Below are positions 22,512 through 33,012 of a stretch of 64,000 bases of DNA, piece after piece. The stretch's first letter is position 1, and each line of letters starts with the position of its first letter. This DNA is from Ryuthela nishihirai (lineage: Eukaryota; Arthropoda; Arachnida; Araneae; Heptathelidae), in contig JAWZYU010000011.1 in the NCBI GenBank assembly GCA_038380435.1, forward strand, positions 75,203,501-75,267,500, given 5' to 3'. The position numbers were made by a program, and so were the translations under genes. The notes beneath the pieces were generated by a model. The model saw only the letters and a program-made list of their open reading frames with translations. It was not told the DNA's origin and made no database searches.

Positions 22512-22725
22512 ACGTGTACGTTAAGCCGTGTCGCCGTGTGCGGGATAGCCATATTATGTGATGCTAAAGAACACGCTGGATGGCCTTGACGGAAGGCAAC
22601 TATCTCTCTCCTAACAGCTGTACAGGTGGTCACCTCCCCCAACCTTCTCTGAGCCTTCGGGTCCCTGTGATCTGGCCATTTAGCCCATTATGTGGAAAAA
22701 AGGGCCGGCAGGTCAGAGGTGAAGC
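22512..22725 (+). repeat. SINE family A, truncated (copy A2)
   Basis: It corresponds to the 3' two-thirds of the family: ACGTTAAGCCGTGTCGCCGT, the GGATGGCCTTGACGG block, CTCCTAACAGCTGT, then CTGTGATCTGGCCATTTAGC and a degraded tail. The tRNA-like head is missing. Confidence 0.8.
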
Positions 22726-22767
22726 AACCATCATTCCCATCCCAACTCCCAGCCCAACCATCATTCC

Positions 22768-22992
22768 CATTACAGGTGCTCCTGGCCATCGCACTTCTAC
22801 AATAAGTCCCTCCTTTCGAAGTCAGTCAAATTAGCCTTTTTACCCATGTCACACCACAATTTTCTTTCCACCATGCCTTTACGGATTTTATAGGACTTCG
22901 TAAAAATACTTATGTAAGAAATTTTCATACATTGTCAAGTTTCATAGCACTTGACGGGCAATGTGGTATTATAATAATTTGATCACGCAGTG
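22768..22992 (-). mobile_element. 5' end fragment of a Tc1-type element
   Basis: This matches the upstream part of the Tc1 element at 15600-15810 in the same orientation, including TTAGCCTTTTTACCCATGTC in both (the start of the transposase, M-G-K-K-A-N). It ends at GATCACGCAGTG followed by TA, so the terminal repeat reads CACTGCGTGATCAAATTATT from outside in. Only the 5' end and the first codons are kept. Confidence 0.75.
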
Positions 22993-24387
22993 TACATGCT
23001 AATGCATTACACATTTCTATCTCCAAATTTAATTTCTTGCTTCTCCTGATGCTCCTCATACATGATTTCGTGGGATTTTCTCATCTTCTAGCCGTGTTTC
23101 GCAACAGAGGGCCAGACAAAGACAGCGTTGCGATCTCGGAAATCTGGCAGCTTATGACAGATCTGTCTCTTGCCGCTTGTAGGCGGATCCGTCGATCCTC
23201 CCGTTAGAACGTTCTTCTGGTGTCACCAGAGAGTTGACGACATGTCCGGGTACGTTTCTGTATTCATTGTCGCTGACAGCGTTAACCGTTTGGGCATTAC
23301 GACGCGAGTTGGTGTGTTGGCCATCCAGCTTCTGAAAACCCAATAATCCGCGCTTTTCAAATTTCATCAGTTGTACATAACATCACCTTACGCATGTTAA
23401 AGGCATTGCTCAATCTACGCAGTCTCACCACTTTGTTAACTGACGTTTACCACTATTTTAATAGCCTCCTTTAAAATTCTATGCTACGTGGTACAGGACA
23501 CGTGTTTAGACGTTTTACTGGGTCGATCAACTTGTCAAAACAAATTATAAACAATTTGACCTAGATCCGGCCAGATATTTATAAATATATTTATTTTTAT
23601 TAATATAGTCTACATCAAATTGCAAAATTTCCTTAATTTATAATGTTTCTCATTTCTGTAGCATTATAAATGAATTTCTCGATGCTTGTGTGATATTTGC
23701 GATTGAACATTTTCCGACATTTTTTCAAAATTTGTTACGAATGTTGACAGAGTCCGCAGAGGGGGGCCGCGGAGGCATTTCCCCCTCCCCCTCTATTAAA
23801 CTTTTGTTAACAAAGTTGTGATTAAATAAAGGAAAATTATTATTGGAAATACGTAAATTATTATAATTTGGTTCATCATTAGATATGATTGAACGTATTC
23901 TAAGAAGCCACGTCATTTATCTGAAAAAACAAAACAATGGCGATCCTTCGAAGATTTTTACCCCTCCCCCCCACTTCCTTACTAGAGAAATTTCTGCAGA
24001 CGCTACTGACAGCGAGAATCATAGAATCATTTAGATGCTTCCCGTACTAATAATTCCTGTGTTTGGTGTTTATGATATTCCTCTGAGAAAATGCCATCTC
24101 ACAAAGCTGTAAAGTTCCAAAAGAGGTTTTATTTTATATGCGCATTTCATAATATTTCAATACATTGAGGGGTCGACTACTTTTTACAAGTTACCGTCAA
24201 CATTCTCAGTAGAACTGAATCGAATATCACTTTCGATAGTAATTATTACCATTTCTACATCACTTTCATTCACAAACGTTAATTGTTTGATCAGCAAAGA
24301 TAAATTGCTCACACAAAAAACGGATTCGCCAGAAATAATAAAACCTGCTTAATTCTGCTCAGATCCTTAAAAAAATTATCCCATAAC
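22993..24387. other. unassigned stretch
   Basis: No gene is recognised. Short C/G runs occur at 23761-23791 and 23950-23960. An open frame of 71 codons on the - strand at 23152-23367 has no family motif. Confidence 0.45.
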
Positions 24388-24540
24388 CCAAGCTGCTGTT
24401 TACCAGCCACAGGAGCCTGTCAGTTTAATATACCAGAGAGAAGATCTATTGGGAAGACAACACAAACATTCATGCCTGGGACTCGAACCCAGGTCGCTTT
24501 GATCAGTACCCAAGCACGCTATCCACCGGGACAGCAATCT
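24388..24540 (-). repeat. SINE family B (tRNA-derived), copy B1
   Basis: On the - strand it has a tRNA-like head with a degraded B box (GGTTCGAGTCC, read at about 24484-24494) and the family body including the complement of GGAGCCTGTCAGTTTA. It is more diverged than copies B2 and B4. Confidence 0.78.
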
Positions 24541-24952
24541 TCTGTTAATTTCATCTTTAAACAACTAAAGGTCATTTATCAGTCATTAAGTCTGATAACT
24601 TTATATATTATTTTTATTCAAATGATATGATGCGAGGATGAAATAATATTTTGTCCTGATTAACAGATTTATAAAATTTGTTCAACGGGCACCGGGAAAA
24701 GCTTTGCGGACTACCAGGCGCGCGTGAACAGCTGGTTGGACATCGCTGTTATAAACTAATATGTTTAATGACAGTTATTTTAAAGCGTTTTTAAAAGTTA
24801 ATTAAGGTAGAATTCTAAAACATCTGAAGAGGAATAATTAATATTCTGAAAATTAATATGCTATTGTAAAAAGAAAAATCAGAAAATTATGAATAAAATT
24901 TACATTTGTATAGAACACTACATATGGTAATGAAAATGCTAATCCCTTTTCA
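24541..24952. other. unassigned stretch
   Basis: AT-rich sequence without recognisable structure, except a short GC-rich GGACTACCAGGCGCGCGTGA at 24709. Confidence 0.4.
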
Positions 24953-25800
24953 TTCTCCTGTTTTCATTCTTTAAACTTTGTTTCAAAACCAGCCTTCGAA
25001 AGTCAGCTGCATCAAATTTATCTGTCAGACAATCATTGGCGTCAAATTGATTTATATATGCAAGCCTGGATCTAGAAAAACATCGAAGGGTGGGTGGGCA
25101 AGAAGCAAAATCGAGCAGGAAAAATGTAAAGGGTAGGGGGAGCAAGAAACTGGATTTCCTTTGCAGTATAAAATTTCTCCCTCCGTTTTACAGATCTTGA
25201 AAAAAGTACTTGAAAAATGCATGAAACATAAATAAGTTTAATTTTTAAATCTGTTTCCCTTATTATACATTCTGCTTCTTCCCCCCTTTCAAATTTAATG
25301 CAGATGATTTTCGAAGGCTGGTTTGAAAAAAAAATCTTTTTTCGAAATCTGGTAGTTAAAAGAATGAAAACAGGAGAACATATATGAATCGTATCTAGGG
25401 AGGGATCTTCATATCAGGAGAATATATATGAATCGTATCTAGGGTGGTCTTCGTATCTAAGGAGGAAAGGGGGGATCCCCCCCCCTTTCAGACTGTTAAT
25501 AGGGAAATAAAGGTGAAAATTGAACTTATTTAGGTTTCATGCATTTTTCAAGAAATTTTTTTCATGACTTGCAAGACGGAGGGAGAAATGTTATATTGCA
25601 TTTGAAATTCAGTCTAATGCCCTTCAAAATTTTCTTTCACAATTATATTTCTTGCCCCCCCCCACTTCGATTTTTTTTTAGATCAAGGCTTATACGTATA
25701 AATCAGTTTGAAGCCACTGATTAGCTGATAGCTAAATTTGATACAGCTGATCTTTGAAGGCCGGTTTTGAAACGTGAAGTTAAATGAATGAAACAGGACA
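24953..25800. repeat. long inverted repeat, arms about 310 bp
   Basis: The left arm 24953-25270 and right arm 25495-25800 are inverted copies. Shared stretches include TTTCTCCCTCCGT, TTGAAAAATGCATGAAAC and the GCCTTC..AA-x-x-TCAGCTG segment. Arms are clearly diverged (roughly 80% by eye). The spacer holds a further inverted piece (TTTTCGAAGGCTGGTTT at 25309) and a direct repeat of ATATATGAATCGTATCTAGG. A relative of one arm appears at about 41160-41300. No target duplication was identified. Confidence 0.8.
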
Positions 25801-26923
25801 ATAATTTAGGAAAGAAATTATACATAAAATAGGGAATTCTATACGCTTCTGCGCTGGATAAATATTCTTTGAATATATTTATAACTGTTATATATAATAT
25901 CAAATCTAAAACGGCATAATAATGATTTTTGTTGCTAGAATTTTGATGTATAGGCGGCTACAATGAGTTATCTTAAATTTATGAAATGAATTAAGATTTA
26001 GGAAATATTAGAAGAAAAGTTCTCCAAATATAAATTATTATTAATTAACGATAAATCAAAGTATTTCTGTTACGAGTTAAAGCATAACAGAACCTTTCTT
26101 CATTCAGCTAAGTGCGCAATGTAAAGTATTTGGAAGTGTGCAAATATTATGGAGTGCATATTAATCGATGGAAAACTAGGGATAAATATATCAACCATTT
26201 TATAAACAAAATTCATGCAGTAGTTTGACCATTTTGAATCATAAGTTATTAGTGAAGTATGTGGAATATATTCAAAGATTCAGATATTTATTTGAACATA
26301 TTAAAAGCAAAGTTTACAGAAATTAATAGAACGGAAATCACAGAATTAACGGGACAAAAAAATTGTAGATCATGTAAAGTCTCTTTTTTAAAAAATAGAA
26401 AAGAAAACGTTGTTCAGTCTTTGAGAAGTTTTATTCTTGTTTAAACTCATCTACAGACAAATCTATATTTATGCCCGTACACATATTATTGTCGTTTGAA
26501 TGTGACTTAAAAGTTATGACAGGTTATAGATAGATAATCCACTGAAGGGAAACATCTGCCACTTTGTCTCTATTGCTTGAGGACACTGAATGCTTTTGAC
26601 AGAGAAAAATCTCAGGTTTTGTCTCCCACGTTTTGCGAGTGACATCTCATTCCAAACATATTCTAAAAGCTGTCGTTCATGTACACTGAATGTGGATTGT
26701 CCAATAAGAATTTGAAGCAAATAATATTTCAGATAAGAACATTGTGTCCACTCATGTTTATTTTCTGCAATGCATAGTTACTTTTTCAATTATCGCATTT
26801 CGAAACTTGAATCCCAAGGCCAGAAATTGATTTAGCTATCTTGGCTCAAACTCTATCAGCCTCGGCAATATTCAATAGTAGAGTAGCACTACAGGAAAGA
26901 TAGTTCAGAGGAAGGACACCTGG
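25801..26923. other. unassigned stretch
   Basis: AT-rich. No gene, palindrome or tandem repeat was recognised before the 12-bp duplication flanking SINE copy A3. Confidence 0.45.
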
Positions 26924-26935
26924 CATGCTATCAGG

Positions 26936-27326
26936 TTGGGTTGGGTTGTTTTACCTCTGAGCGGCACTTTTTTGCACACCATGGGCTAAATGGCCAGGTC
27001 ACATGGACCCCGAAGGCTCAGAGAAGGTTGGGGGAGGGGACCCACTGGAACAGCTGTTGGGAGACAGATGGTAGCCTCCCGTCAAGGCCATCCAGCCGTG
27101 TTCTTTAACGTGCACAGGGTATGGCTCTCCTGCACACGGGGTCACGGCTTAACGTCCCATCCGACGGACGGAGGCCTTTCCAAGCCCATCGGTGTCCCCT
27201 ACTGACCGTGGGCAGGGCGGGGAATTTTGCGGAGATAAATCTCAACGCTGACCCAGCTGGGACTCGAACCTGGGAACTACAGCTTACGAGCCTGGCGCGC
27301 TACCGACTGAGCCCCCCCCGCCCCCC
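26936..27326 (-). repeat. SINE family A, full length (copy A3) with target duplication
   Basis: On the - strand it starts with a tRNA-like head (GGCTCAGTCGGTAGCGCGCC, then B box GGTTCGAGTCC near 27264-27274). It runs through the family body and ends in AGGTAAAACAACCCAACCC. It is flanked by CATGCTATCAGG (26924-26935) and CATGCTCTCAGG (27327-27338), a 12-bp target duplication with one mismatch. It is non-coding. Open frames on the + strand across it are incidental. Confidence 0.92.
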
Positions 27327-27338
27327 CATGCTCTCAGG

Positions 27339-27989
27339 AAATAGTGGATTCGTTTCCCACTCGCTGCGAAACTGAATTTTTTGGCTATTTATCAACATCT
27401 CAGTTTGCTCTTGAATCCTAATATTCTAACTTGAGCTTGCTACTGCGGTTTACTTCGGCTACCCTACACACTTTTATTGTTAGCTATATAGCATATTGAC
27501 TGTTATTGAGCAGTTATCTGTGGTTGGCAGGATTTCTATTTCCTTTTTACAAATCTCAAGATTGCGTGAAATTGTAATGGTTAATGTAATATGGGAGGAA
27601 AGACTACTGTTTCAGTGCATAACTCGATAGAAAGATTATTCATGATTAGACTTTGAAACGAAGAGGGTGCCAATGATTTTGGAGCCATAATTTTATTTAT
27701 CTTCACTGGCATCTTGACCACCATACATCATAACCCTGTTTATATATATATGTATTAAAATATATTTAAATGACTATAATATTAATTGAAAAGCAATCTT
27801 TTTAATTAAGAATTACTGTACATGACTTACTATCATAATTGTTGACGTTGTTCGGGCCTCTATTGTAATGACTCAGAATAGCAGACGTATTCCGAAGGGT
27901 AAGCGGACACTTGTTTACGGGAGTCACCTGTGTTGTCGGGTGACATCACAGGTGACTGAAGCTTTTGTCCTCCCTTAATTCCGTAGGTA
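27339..27989. other. unassigned stretch
   Basis: AT-rich, with a short imperfect palindrome GTCACCTGTGTTG...GGTGAC at about 27923-27957. Nothing else is recognised. Confidence 0.4.
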
Positions 27990-28140
27990 CAGTCGCTCAA
28001 AAAAGTATCCGAACACTATGGTTGATTACAGAATTCAGAAAAAATATCTGGCAACGATTTTTTTAGAAATTAGTGATCTGGCAACTTCGTGTCACGTGAC
28101 ACGAACATATACACGAACACGTGACACGAACATATATGAC
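27990..28140. mobile_element. CAGTCGCTC foldback element, copy F, right arm missing
   Basis: TA at 27988-27989 precedes CAGTCGCTCAAAAAAGTATC. The left arm is complete to the TCACGTGA core. After that the expected right arm is replaced by two direct copies of CACGTGACACGAACATATA (28093-28111 and 28118-28136), and then SINE copy A4 begins. It is therefore a broken member with a small local tandem duplication at the break. Confidence 0.85.
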
Positions 28141-28142
28141 GT

Positions 28143-28360
28143 GACTTACCTCTGAGGGCACTTTTTTGGACACAATGGGCTAAATGACCAGGTCACATGG
28201 ACCCCGAAGGTTCAGAGAAGATTGGGGGAGGAAACTCACTGGAACAGCTGTTGGGAGACAGATGGTAGCCTCCCGTCAAGGCCATCCAGCGTGTTCTTTA
28301 GCGTGCACAGGGTATGGCTCTCTCGCACACGGGCCACGGCTTAACGTCCCATCCGACGTC
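28143..28360 (-). repeat. SINE family A, head missing (copy A4)
   Basis: The 3' tail and body (complement of TTACCTCTGAGGGCAC through CCATCCGACG) match copy A3 closely. The tRNA-like head is absent: similarity stops abruptly at about 28360, as expected of 5' truncation. It abuts the broken foldback copy F. Confidence 0.88.
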
Positions 28361-28818
28361 GAAGAAACAGATTCTTATAGAAAAGTGTCTGGCCTTTCCA
28401 GGAAAGTTTTAATTTTAAGAACTGGTTCCCAAAAAATATTTTTAAATAATTATTTAGTGAAAATAAGTCCTCTGGCCTGGAACAATGAATGTTTTGCTCC
28501 TGCAACAGGCAGTACAACCAAAGCTTGAAGAGTAAGTAGTAAAAAACACGATGTTCTTAAAGAGCCGCAGGAAAAAATTAGCTAATTAAAAGCAAAAACA
28601 TACATTTACAATGAATAATGTATTGTACAAAAAAAAACTATATTTTTAAGGAACCAAGAGAATATCTTGATTAAAAAAACAAAAATATACATTTATAATC
28701 AATACAATTTAGTGTAATTTAATGATTATGAATGAAGATGCTTGAACAGCAAAATCGTTTAGTAATGCACTTAAAATGTTTAGTGTAAAATTGGAAGGAA
28801 TGAGTCAGATGCAGTATA
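28361..28818. other. unassigned AT-rich stretch
   Basis: Poly(A)-rich sequence with two similar phrases (AAAACATACATTTACAAT and AAAATATACATTTATAAT). No gene is recognised. Confidence 0.4.
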
Positions 28819-29488
28819 CAGGCGTACCTCTCTTTAAGGTGCTTCGTTAATACAGCGCTTTTCAATTATAATATAATAAAAAAATAAATACCGCCTCAAG
28901 CAGCTGCTTGTTACAGAGGTCTGACAGGAGCCTGTCAGTTTATATGACATAGTAGAAGGTCTGTGAGGATGGCAGGACTTCAGCAGAAAAACGACACATA
29001 CATCCATACCTTACCCGGGGCTCGAGCCCAGGTCCTGTAGATTAGTAGCCAAGCGCGCTAACCACTCGACCACGGGATTCATGTTTATAATTTTCGGCGC
29101 TTGTCTTGCTCGTAAGGGGCTTTTCGGCGGTGACGCGCGCATCAACTGACTCCGGACTGAATCGAGCAAGTCGACCGGCGCCATTTTGTTACCTGCACAC
29201 AGTCTGTTTACAGCATTTATGCACTTCGTGCCTCAGTGTTATTCCAGTCACCATAAGCAAAGGACGAAAATATTTTAAGGTTAATAATGCAGTACTGTAG
29301 CATTTTTTAAATTTATTAGTTTTACCTTTGCATAGTTTTTTAGGGCTAGCGCTATTGCGCACTTAATAAACGATAGTGTAAATATGTTTTTAGGCTTTTT
29401 TACATGCACTAAAAATGAAAAAAAAGGCTGTGATTTCCTTTACGGCGGGGTCTGTAACCTAACCCGCCGTATTAGCGAAGTATGCCTC
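28819..29488. mobile_element. Tigger/pogo-like MITE with nested SINE
   Basis: The left end CAGGCGTACCTC, then GGTGCTTCGTTAATACAGC, and the complement of the right end GAGGCATACTTCGCTAATAC form terminal inverted repeats. They are flanked by TA (28817-28818; 29489-29490). The ends resemble the well-known Tigger start CAGGCATACCTCG. SINE copy B2 is inserted at 28888-29077. The interior right of it is GC-richer and contains GGCGCCATTTTG, a possible YY1-type site. No transposase is present. Confidence 0.75.
28888..29077 (-). repeat. SINE family B, copy B2, nested in the Tigger-like MITE
   Basis: It is nearly identical in layout to copy B4: complement of CGCCTCAAGCAGCTGCTTG through GGGGCTCGAGCCCAGGTCC and the A-box region CTAACCACTCGACCA. 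The B box on the - strand is GGGCTCGAGCC. Its position inside the MITE dates it after that insertion. Confidence 0.88.
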
Positions 29489-31335
29489 TATTGTTTATTT
29501 GTTTCATGACCAGCAAGTTCTTCTGCAATGAGTCGCAGTTTGGACGGGCCTATTCTAGAGCAGGCTGACTTTTTCAGACCTTAGTTTCAATACACTGAGC
29601 TTTATATGTTATTCAACAGATTCGAGAAAAACGCAATTGTATTTCCCGAAAAACGCAACCGATCTGTTACAAAACTCGCACGCCGACACTTAGTTACGTC
29701 GGAGTACTTGTGCACGCTGGTTTCTCCTGTTCTACCCTATATTGCGTTAAAAATTCAGGTAACGTAGGTGATATATTAAACACCGGGACCTAAATAATAG
29801 TATCTACTTGAATTGTAACCGGGTATGAGCAAGAAATTGTAAATTGCAACTAGGGCGAACTATTCGAAAATTTACGGCATATCAATAATTCAACACTTAT
29901 ATGCGAAAGCATGTTGTTATTGAATGTAAAAAGAAGACTTGACAAGAAATGAAAGGTTAGATAATATACACGGTGGTATAAAACAGCGCTCAGTTTCGAG
30001 AATAGATTTTCGCACATATTTCCGCAGTCGTAATTCGAATATTGAAAAATCTTTCTGTCAACAATGTGCTGAAGATAACCCAGTTACAATTTGACCGGCT
30101 GCGTAGTTAAAGTGTTCGCCACCATCTGCATCTGGATGATATAACCGGAGCGCAGTTTGATTCCCAGCACACTGATTGAGAGCAAGACCAGAAGATTCGC
30201 AACATCTGCTCGATATGTGCCCAACGTATCGCCTACTGCCAATCATAGAGCTGGCAGCAGATACACACAATTTGTCTAGAATGTTTGCAACGTGAATGAG
30301 ACCTGTTATTGCTTTGGGAACCCCGCTCTAAACACTGGAATTCAGTTATCTCCGACATCCATAAATCATCTGGTGTGAGATCATCGGACAAGATCGTTTT
30401 CCATCCCTTTCCCTGTTCGTATCCGACACGTGGCTACGAACAGGGAAACCGATGGAATATTAATCCTGCATTGGTTGCGTTCCTGTACACACCGTCAGCA
30501 AGTGCTTAATGAAAAGACATTGAAATGAAGACAGACTCATCTAGCATTTGCTCTTTGGAGCAGTGTTAAGATACACGAAATGGATAGTAATCGAGCTACA
30601 CATGCTCTACTAAAAAGAGATTAAAGAGTAAAGGTAATTGTTATTAAACAATTGTTACATTTGATACTGAACACTATGAAAGTGACACAATAAATAAAAG
30701 AGTCCCGGATGTTGCCTAGGCTGAATATTACGTAGATCCACTTTTTCAGAATTTTACTTGTATTTGTATACAGATGAAAAGGTAATTTTAAAAATGATTG
30801 AGCCCTATAAAATCTTTCCAAGAACTACATTTCCATCCAGAAGAGAGCACGAGCATTGGAATCATGAGTCAAATCGCAATTTTCAAGTTGCAACTCGAGG
30901 TATACATACCAGTTGGAAGTGAGAGATCACCACCAAAATTCAAATTTTGTTGTTATCAAAAAATTTCCACCTATATTTGAGTCCGAAAGACAAGGAGGAT
31001 TAGGAAATAAACATGAATGACAAATGAGACTTTGCCATTAGTAGATTCTCTTTGAAGTAAAGGAAATGACATTTCAGTTTGTATGCAGTGAAGCGTCTTG
31101 CCTACATTCACAAACAGGAAGGCATAAACACGAAGTCAGAACTTGTTTACAAATGGAGGAAAGATGTCCGCTCTATTTTACAAATTAGGACCACTTGTTA
31201 CTATCGGGAAAAGGAATAAGTTTGTAATCAATCTTCGAGTCCCTCGTAGACGCTGACTGAGATAATACTTAAATCGATAGCCGTTAGCGAAGGATCCAGA
31301 TCACTTTTGATCATGGAGAACAAGAATGTGTTTTC
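29489..31335. other. unassigned stretch
   Basis: No gene is supported. Open frames of about 60-70 codons exist on both strands around 30058-30509, without family motifs. The hairpin at 30401-30455 is listed separately. Confidence 0.45.
30401..30455. repeat. hairpin with perfect 14-bp stem and outer pairing
   Basis: TTTCCCTGTTCGTA (30408-30421) and TACGAACAGGGAAA (30435-30448) are exact reverse complements with a 13-base loop. Outside them CCATC (30401-30405) pairs with GATGG (30451-30455). It is not part of a recognised element. Confidence 0.85.
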
Positions 31336-31600
31336 TTCCGAGCGACACTTTTTGGGAAGTATTTGGCTAAATATCAGGTCAAAAGTGGCTCATGGGCTTA
31401 GAGCTACCTACGGGATCTACTGGAAAACTGTTAGCAAACAGATGAAAGCCTGCCGAAGGCTATTCGGCGTGTTCTTTAACGTGCACAAAGGTGAAGCTCT
31501 TCCCCGCGAGGGACCTGGCTTAACATCCCATCCGACGGATGGCGGACTTTGGAAACTCAATGGTATCTTTTTTTCCATCGTGGGAAGAGTAGAAGAAAAA
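31336..31600 (-). repeat. SINE family A, old copy (A5)
   Basis: This is recognisable by GAGCGACACTTTTTGG, GCGTGTTCTTTAACGTGCAC and TTAACATCCCATCCGACGGA in order (complement strand of the family). Many substitutions and no clear head suggest an old insertion. Confidence 0.75.
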
Positions 31601-32168
31601 GAGACACGGAAAAATCGGAATGAAGGCTGGCTCGAATTTGGTAACGCACGATTGTAAATTTGCTCCTTTGACCCTAAAGAACAAAAAATATTCCTAAATC
31701 GGTTTATTTGTGAGAGATTCCGTCTTAGTAAGGCTTTTTCAGAATTGCTCTGTGATATCCGCCAAACTGAATTAAATATGTCTACCACTCTTTTATGTTT
31801 CGTGACTGATCATCTGATTGAACTATATTTGGTAGGCGAAACATATTTAGCGGAAAAATAAATAAGAAAAAGCCAACAGCTCGAATACAATTGGCGGCTC
31901 CACTATCTGATATGTTATGGTAACTTTAGGTTAGGCATAAGGCCAGGATGTAGAGTGACTGCAGCTGGAGTAACGGTGTCTGTTTTACATTGGGTAATAA
32001 GGGGAAGTTTTAAATTTCCCGCCGTGATCGAGTTGGTGGAAGGAAAGAGACTAATCTCATCAGGACTTTCCTTTATTGGAACTGAGTTTTTTTAATTTTC
32101 GAATTCAGAACCTGTTTGCTCTCATCTGGACTATTTGGCGGAAGACTTATTGGTATTGGTGAATTATT
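31601..32168. other. region upstream of the jockey-type element
   Basis: No gene is recognised. The part after about 31980 may be the retrotransposon's 5' untranslated region, but its start cannot be fixed. Confidence 0.4.
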
Positions 32169-33004
32169 ATGAGCTCACCCATAGGTAAAAATAACATCTC
32201 TCCAAATGCTTTAAAGAATAAAAGGAAAGTAGAAAATTCTGGAATATTAGTTTATAGTAATAAAACTAAAAAAGGGGATGTCTGATATAATTCAGTTGAA
32301 TATGTAGAATTAGGAGATACTCCTGTTTCTGGCAGTCATGATGTAAACATGGCTGATAGTGACTTCGAAGAAATTAATAGTGTAGACTTGGAGTTACCTT
32401 CCCTGTAGCCTCATCAACATATACAGTCATTTAAATAATTCAAAGCAAGAAAAACAAACCTTCACATTTTAAAGATAAAATTGTAGTAGCCGTATTGTCT
32501 TGTGAATACAAAACATTTGATACATTAGTATTCTAAAGTTAATGAAAAGTTCGGAAATATTTTTAAACAGTAAGATTACGGGGAGATTTAGCAGAAATGG
32601 AAATTTACTTTTGTATCTTGAATCTCAACAACAAGCAGAAAAACTTAAAAAGCTGAAAACCATTCTAGGAATTGACTTTTCTTGTCGCTTTCCTGTTCGA
32701 AACATCGAAAGTATAGGATTAAGATATGTAATTAGTGAAGATATAACAGAAGCAGAAGTATTGGATTCCTTAAAGGAGTAAGGAGTGATTAAAATGCAGA
32801 AAGATGGTTAAGTACTACAGAGGTGGAAAATGAGCATCTTGTGAAAAAAAAGTCAACTTATAAACTTTTAATTACTTATTCCCCTAAGAAACTTCCTCGA
32901 AACATCTACTCAGCAGTATGCAGTTTCCCTGTATACTGTTGAATCACCCATTCTGTGCTTTACTTGCAACCAGTTTGACCGTAAGGCAGTCCTTTGACAG
33001 AATC
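32169..33004 (+). pseudogene. jockey ORF1 (gag-like), N-terminal part
   Basis: It starts MSSPIGKNNISPNALKNKRK, a basic start, followed by an acidic stretch. A cleaner segment at 32542-32781 reads through FSRNGNLLLYLESQQQAEKL, typical of the middle domain of jockey ORF1 proteins. Near 32962 CFTCNQF begins the zinc-knuckle region. A stop follows where copy 2 has a knuckle cysteine. The frame then runs into the target site of the hAT insertion and continues in phase beyond it. Confidence 0.75.
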
Positions 33005-33012
33005 CTATAAAG

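Noticed and set aside
26990..27375. Open frames of 71 and 84 codons on the + strand
   Set aside because: They are translations across SINE copy A3, which is non-coding and flanked by a target duplication.
31307..31788. Open frames of 116 and 123 codons on opposite strands
   Set aside because: They span the old SINE copy A5 and have no protein family features.
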